NCBI GenBank assembly: GCA_002365595.1
Contig: DFAM01000018.1
Coordinates: 6,859-70,858 of the forward strand
Length of the DNA stretch: 64,000 nt
Origin: Acinetobacter sp. UBA3106
Lineage (GTDB): Bacteria; Pseudomonadota; Gammaproteobacteria; Pseudomonadales; Moraxellaceae
Direction: 5' to 3'
Of this stretch, positions 61,532 to 64,000 are shown piece by piece; the stretch's first letter is position 1, and each line of letters starts with the position of its first letter. The notes beneath the pieces were generated by a model that was not told where the DNA came from, made no database searches, and was given only the letters and a program-made list of their open reading frames with translations. The translations under genes and the position numbers were made by a program.

Positions 61532-62788
61532 ATGAAAGTTGCAGTATTTGGACAAACCCTTTATTCAGGTGTCCTGTCAGCATTACTGGCCGAATGTGGC
61601 CATCAGGTATATTGGTGTGATTTTCTAAAAAACCGTACTTTAGAGCATGCTTATGCCCAAGATGATGCAGTCAAACAATTGCTGGATAAACAGGAAAAAA
61701 TTGGCTTTTTAAAATACTGTCACCTAAATGATATTGCCTTGGATACAGATGCCTATTTCTTTAGTTTTAATCCGGCTGAAGAAAATTCAGGTATAGAAAT
61801 ATTAAAAGAAATCGGCCAGCGTCAGATTATTCATCCCAAACTGATGATTAATGCTTCTACGCTAGGCTTGCATGGGACTGACAAATTTCAGAAATATTTA
61901 CCTGAAGATGATTGGGTTTATTTACCTGACATTATTCAGGAGGGCGATGCTTTAGCCAGCTTTACCCAAGCCAAGCAGCTGATAGTGGGTACTACCCAGG
62001 CAACGGTTCAGCTGAAAGTAAAAGAGTTATTGCGTCCTTTATTTCCACTTCAACACAATTATTTGTTTATGCCGATTTTGGATGCTGAATTTACCAAGCT
62101 CAGCATTTCAGGCATGTTAGCAACACGTATTAGCTATATCAATGACTTAGCCGTAGTTGCGGAAAAATTAGGAATTGACATAGAACAGGTGCGGCAGGGC
62201 ATGGGAGCCGATAGCCGTATCGGATTGTCTTATTTAAAGCCCGGAGCAGGTTTTGGGGGAGAAAACTTCTCTCATGACATTCTCACCTTGGCCAACACGG
62301 TTTCCGGTACAGGGACTAAAAGCCAGCTATTGGCACAGGTTTGGGAGATCAATGAGCAACAAAAAGAGCTGCTGTTTAGAAAGCTGTGGAATTACTATCA
62401 TGGCGATTTAAAAGGTAAAACAGTAGCAATTTGGGGTGCTTCTTTTAAGGAAAATACTGCGCGGATTCAACAATCACCGATTCATACCATGCTTAAAGCC
62501 TTATGGGCGCAAGGGGTAACAGTCAAATTGCATGATCCGCAGGCATTGGCAGAAATTGAAAAAGTCTATGGGCATCGTGAGGATTTGATTTATTGTACTG
62601 ACCAATACGAGGCCGTTAATGGCGCACATGCCTTATGCCTGTTAACTGCTTGGAAACAATATTGGAGTCCCGATTACCCGAATTTATTAAAAATAATGCA
62701 GCATCCACTGATTTTAGATGGTCGAAATATTTATGATCCAGACTATGTCAAAGCACAGGGATTTGCCTATATGGGGGTAGGGCGTTAA
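61532..62788 (+). CDS. ugd: Ugd-like UDP-sugar dehydrogenase lacking the usual catalytic cysteine
   Basis: A 418-aa UDP-glucose 6-dehydrogenase family protein in the position of ugd. The N-terminal NAD loop is degenerate (VAVFGQTLYSGVLSALL instead of GxGYVG). The catalytic block reads GAGFGGENFSHDILTL where active enzymes have GFGGSCFPKD, so residue 245 is Asn where Cys is expected. The active-site lysine in AEFTKLSISGML is kept but the usual Asn four residues on is Ser. WGASFKENTARIQQSP preserves the C-terminal UDP-binding pattern. Conventional annotation would call it UDP-glucose 6-dehydrogenase; from sequence the oxidation to UDP-GlcA is doubtful. Its stop overlaps the gpi start. Confidence 0.8.
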   Translation: MKVAVFGQTLYSGVLSALLAECGHQVYWCDFLKNRTLEHAYAQDDAVKQLLDKQEKIGFLKYCHLNDIALDTDAYFFSFNPAEENSGIEILKEIGQRQIIHPKLMINASTLGLHGTDKFQKYLPEDDWVYLPDIIQEGDALASFTQAKQLIVGTTQATVQLKVKELLRPLFPLQHNYLFMPILDAEFTKLSISGMLATRISYINDLAVVAEKLGIDIEQVRQGMGADSRIGLSYLKPGAGFGGENFSHDILTLANTVSGTGTKSQLLAQVWEINEQQKELLFRKLWNYYHGDLKGKTVAIWGASFKENTARIQQSPIHTMLKALWAQGVTVKLHDPQALAEIEKVYGHREDLIYCTDQYEAVNGAHALCLLTAWKQYWSPDYPNLLKIMQHPLILDGRNIYDPDYVKAQGFAYMGVGR

Positions 62789-64000
62789 TGATGAACCAAG
62801 CACAACCTTATCAAGTAGAAGAAATTGATACAGTTTTGACCAAGCTGTTGAACTTAAAAAATAAATTTGAGAATCAGCATTTAACCGATTTTTTTGCAGA
62901 AGATCATGACCGTTTTCAAAAATTTTCTGTAAATTTAGAAACCATTGTCTTTGATTTTAGCAAGCACCGGGTCAATCAGACTGTACTTGACCATTTGGTG
63001 GATTGGGCCAACGCACAAGAGCTCAAGCCTTGGATTAAACGGCTGTTTTCTACTGAAGCTATTAACTATACCGAACAGCGTGCCGCGATGCATTGGGCCT
63101 TACGTTTGCCTGCACGGGATCAACAGCATGCTGAGGTTGCAGCGCAAGTACATGAGCAACTTCAGCGCATGTATGCCTTGGTGGAAAAAATCCATGCCGG
63201 TCAATTTCGTGGTGCTACCGGGGAAGTGATCCAGGATGTGGTCAATATTGGCGTTGGGGGATCAGATCTTGGGCCATTGATGGTCAGTCATGCCTTATCC
63301 GACTTTAAAAAACAGACCACCAAACCTTTAAATGTACATTTTGTATCGACCATGGATGGCAGTCAGCTTTCAGAATTGCTGCATCAGCTGCGTCCTGAGA
63401 CTACTTTATTTATTATCTCATCCAAGTCTTTTGGTACCATTGATACCTTATCCAATGCGCAAACCGTGCGTTTATGGCTAGAAAAAGCATTAGGTCAGTA
63501 TCCGCATATTCTCAAGCATCATTTTATTGGGGTATCGACCAAACCCGAGAAAATGACCGAATGGGGAATTGCATCTGAAAATCAATTATTGCTTTGGGAT
63601 TGGGTCGGCGGGCGTTATTCGCTCTGGTCATGTATCGGCCTGCCCATAGCACTCAGTATTGGGGTTGAAGGCTTTAAGCAGCTGCTTGCAGGGGCTTATA
63701 TCATGGATCAACATTTCCAGAATGCCCCTTTTACACAAAATATACCGGTGTTAATGGGCTTGCTGGGTGCCTGGAATAACAACTTTTTAGATATCCAGAC
63801 CCATGCCATTTTGCCTTATGACGGTCGTTTAAAATACTTTGCTTCGTATTTACAACAATTGGAAATGGAATCGAATGGTAAATCGATTCAGCGCAACAAT
63901 GAAAAAGTTCAACTTGATAGCTGTCCGATTGTGTGGGGAGAGGTTGGACCCAATGCCCAGCATGCTTTCTATCAGTTATTGCATCAAGGCACACAAGCCG
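62788..64000 (+). CDS. gpi: Glucose-6-phosphate isomerase, C terminus cut by the window end
   Basis: About 404 codons are present of roughly 555. The reading frame starts ATGATGAACCAAGCACAACC (62788; the ugd TAA shares its A) and runs open to the edge. Family features are NIGVGGSDLGPLMVSHAL, the STMDGSQL segment, FIISSKSFGTIDTLSNAQTV and DWVGGRYSLWSCIGLPIALS, the GPI signature. It interconverts glucose-6-P and fructose-6-P, feeding both UDP-glucose and UDP-GlcNAc synthesis. It is the usual constant gene after ugd in Acinetobacter K loci. Confidence 0.93.
   Translation, partial: MMNQAQPYQVEEIDTVLTKLLNLKNKFENQHLTDFFAEDHDRFQKFSVNLETIVFDFSKHRVNQTVLDHLVDWANAQELKPWIKRLFSTEAINYTEQRAAMHWALRLPARDQQHAEVAAQVHEQLQRMYALVEKIHAGQFRGATGEVIQDVVNIGVGGSDLGPLMVSHALSDFKKQTTKPLNVHFVSTMDGSQLSELLHQLRPETTLFIISSKSFGTIDTLSNAQTVRLWLEKALGQYPHILKHHFIGVSTKPEKMTEWGIASENQLLLWDWVGGRYSLWSCIGLPIALSIGVEGFKQLLAGAYIMDQHFQNAPFTQNIPVLMGLLGAWNNNFLDIQTHAILPYDGRLKYFASYLQQLEMESNGKSIQRNNEKVQLDSCPIVWGEVGPNAQHAFYQLLHQGTQA

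Larger units (their letters stand above)
34446..64000. other. Capsule (K) locus
   Basis: Export genes wza-wzb-wzc (minus strand), glycan genes from gna to gdr (plus strand), then itr-galU-ugd-gpi. The right end is outside the window. The order agrees with the established Acinetobacter K-locus layout between fkpA and lldP, with the unusual repeat of gna-wbpP and wzx inside. Confidence 0.9.

Noticed and set aside
1..64000. CRISPR arrays, tRNA or rRNA genes, prophage modules
   Set aside because: No regularly spaced short repeats, cloverleaf-like sequences or phage structural genes were seen.

Overview
The window reads as a chromosomal segment of an Acinetobacter species (gammaproteobacterium, Moraxellaceae). 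The basis is the Acinetobacter-style capsule (K) locus order fkpA-wzc-wzb-wza / gna ... itr-galU-ugd-gpi, the strong resemblance of the housekeeping proteins (Fmt, IlvD, PEP carboxylase, DnaJ, DapB, MutY, Tag) to gammaproteobacterial families, and a moderately AT-rich composition. The species cannot be fixed from the sequence alone.

Layout. 1-7.3 kb: rsmB (partial) and fmt on the minus strand, then two different dihydroxy-acid dehydratases on the plus strand separated by a hairpin-rich intergenic repeat, then a double DsbA-fold protein overlapping a chorismate mutase. 7.4-15.6 kb: an orphan secreted-amidase-like cysteine hydrolase, a TauE/SafE permease convergent with a LysR regulator, a RutG-like pyrimidine permease with palindromic sites upstream, ppc, another copy of the hairpin repeat, and a TetR regulator. 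15.7-20 kb: a two-gene RND efflux system divergent from that TetR gene. 20.1-26.2 kb: a small membrane protein, dnaJ, a very AT-rich acyltransferase of the OafA/SGNH type that looks inserted, dapB and a START-domain protein. 26.5-32.4 kb: a LysR regulator, then a tight minus-strand unit mutY - M23 lipoprotein - small protein - tag - zinc alcohol dehydrogenase, preceded by a HIT protein and a dienelactone hydrolase family protein. 32.7-34.2 kb: two tandem FKBP-type prolyl isomerases.

34.5-64 kb is the capsule locus. The export genes wza-wzb-wzc run on the minus strand. The sugar genes run on the plus strand and look composite. A first block (gna-wbpP, flippase, two acyltransferases, two glycosyltransferases) has no recognisable polymerase and ends at an internally deleted IS982-family element. 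The gna-wbpP pair then occurs a second time and leads a second block with its own flippase, a Wzy-like polymerase, three glycosyltransferases, an initiating phosphoglycosyltransferase and the three genes for UDP-N,N'-diacetylbacillosamine (QuiNAc4NAc): acetyltransferase, aminotransferase and 4,6-dehydratase. After a 520-bp gap follow a second, different initiating transferase, galU, a Ugd-like protein in which the usual catalytic cysteine is replaced by asparagine, and gpi (cut by the window end).

Together the capsule genes predict a polymer containing a GalNAcA-type uronic acid (from Gna and WbpP) and QuiNAc4NAc. The acyltransferases inside the locus, and possibly the one between dnaJ and dapB, may add acyl groups. 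The doubled gna-wbpP module, two flippases, two initiating transferases and sharp changes in base composition are the main unusual features. No rRNA, tRNA or CRISPR array was seen.
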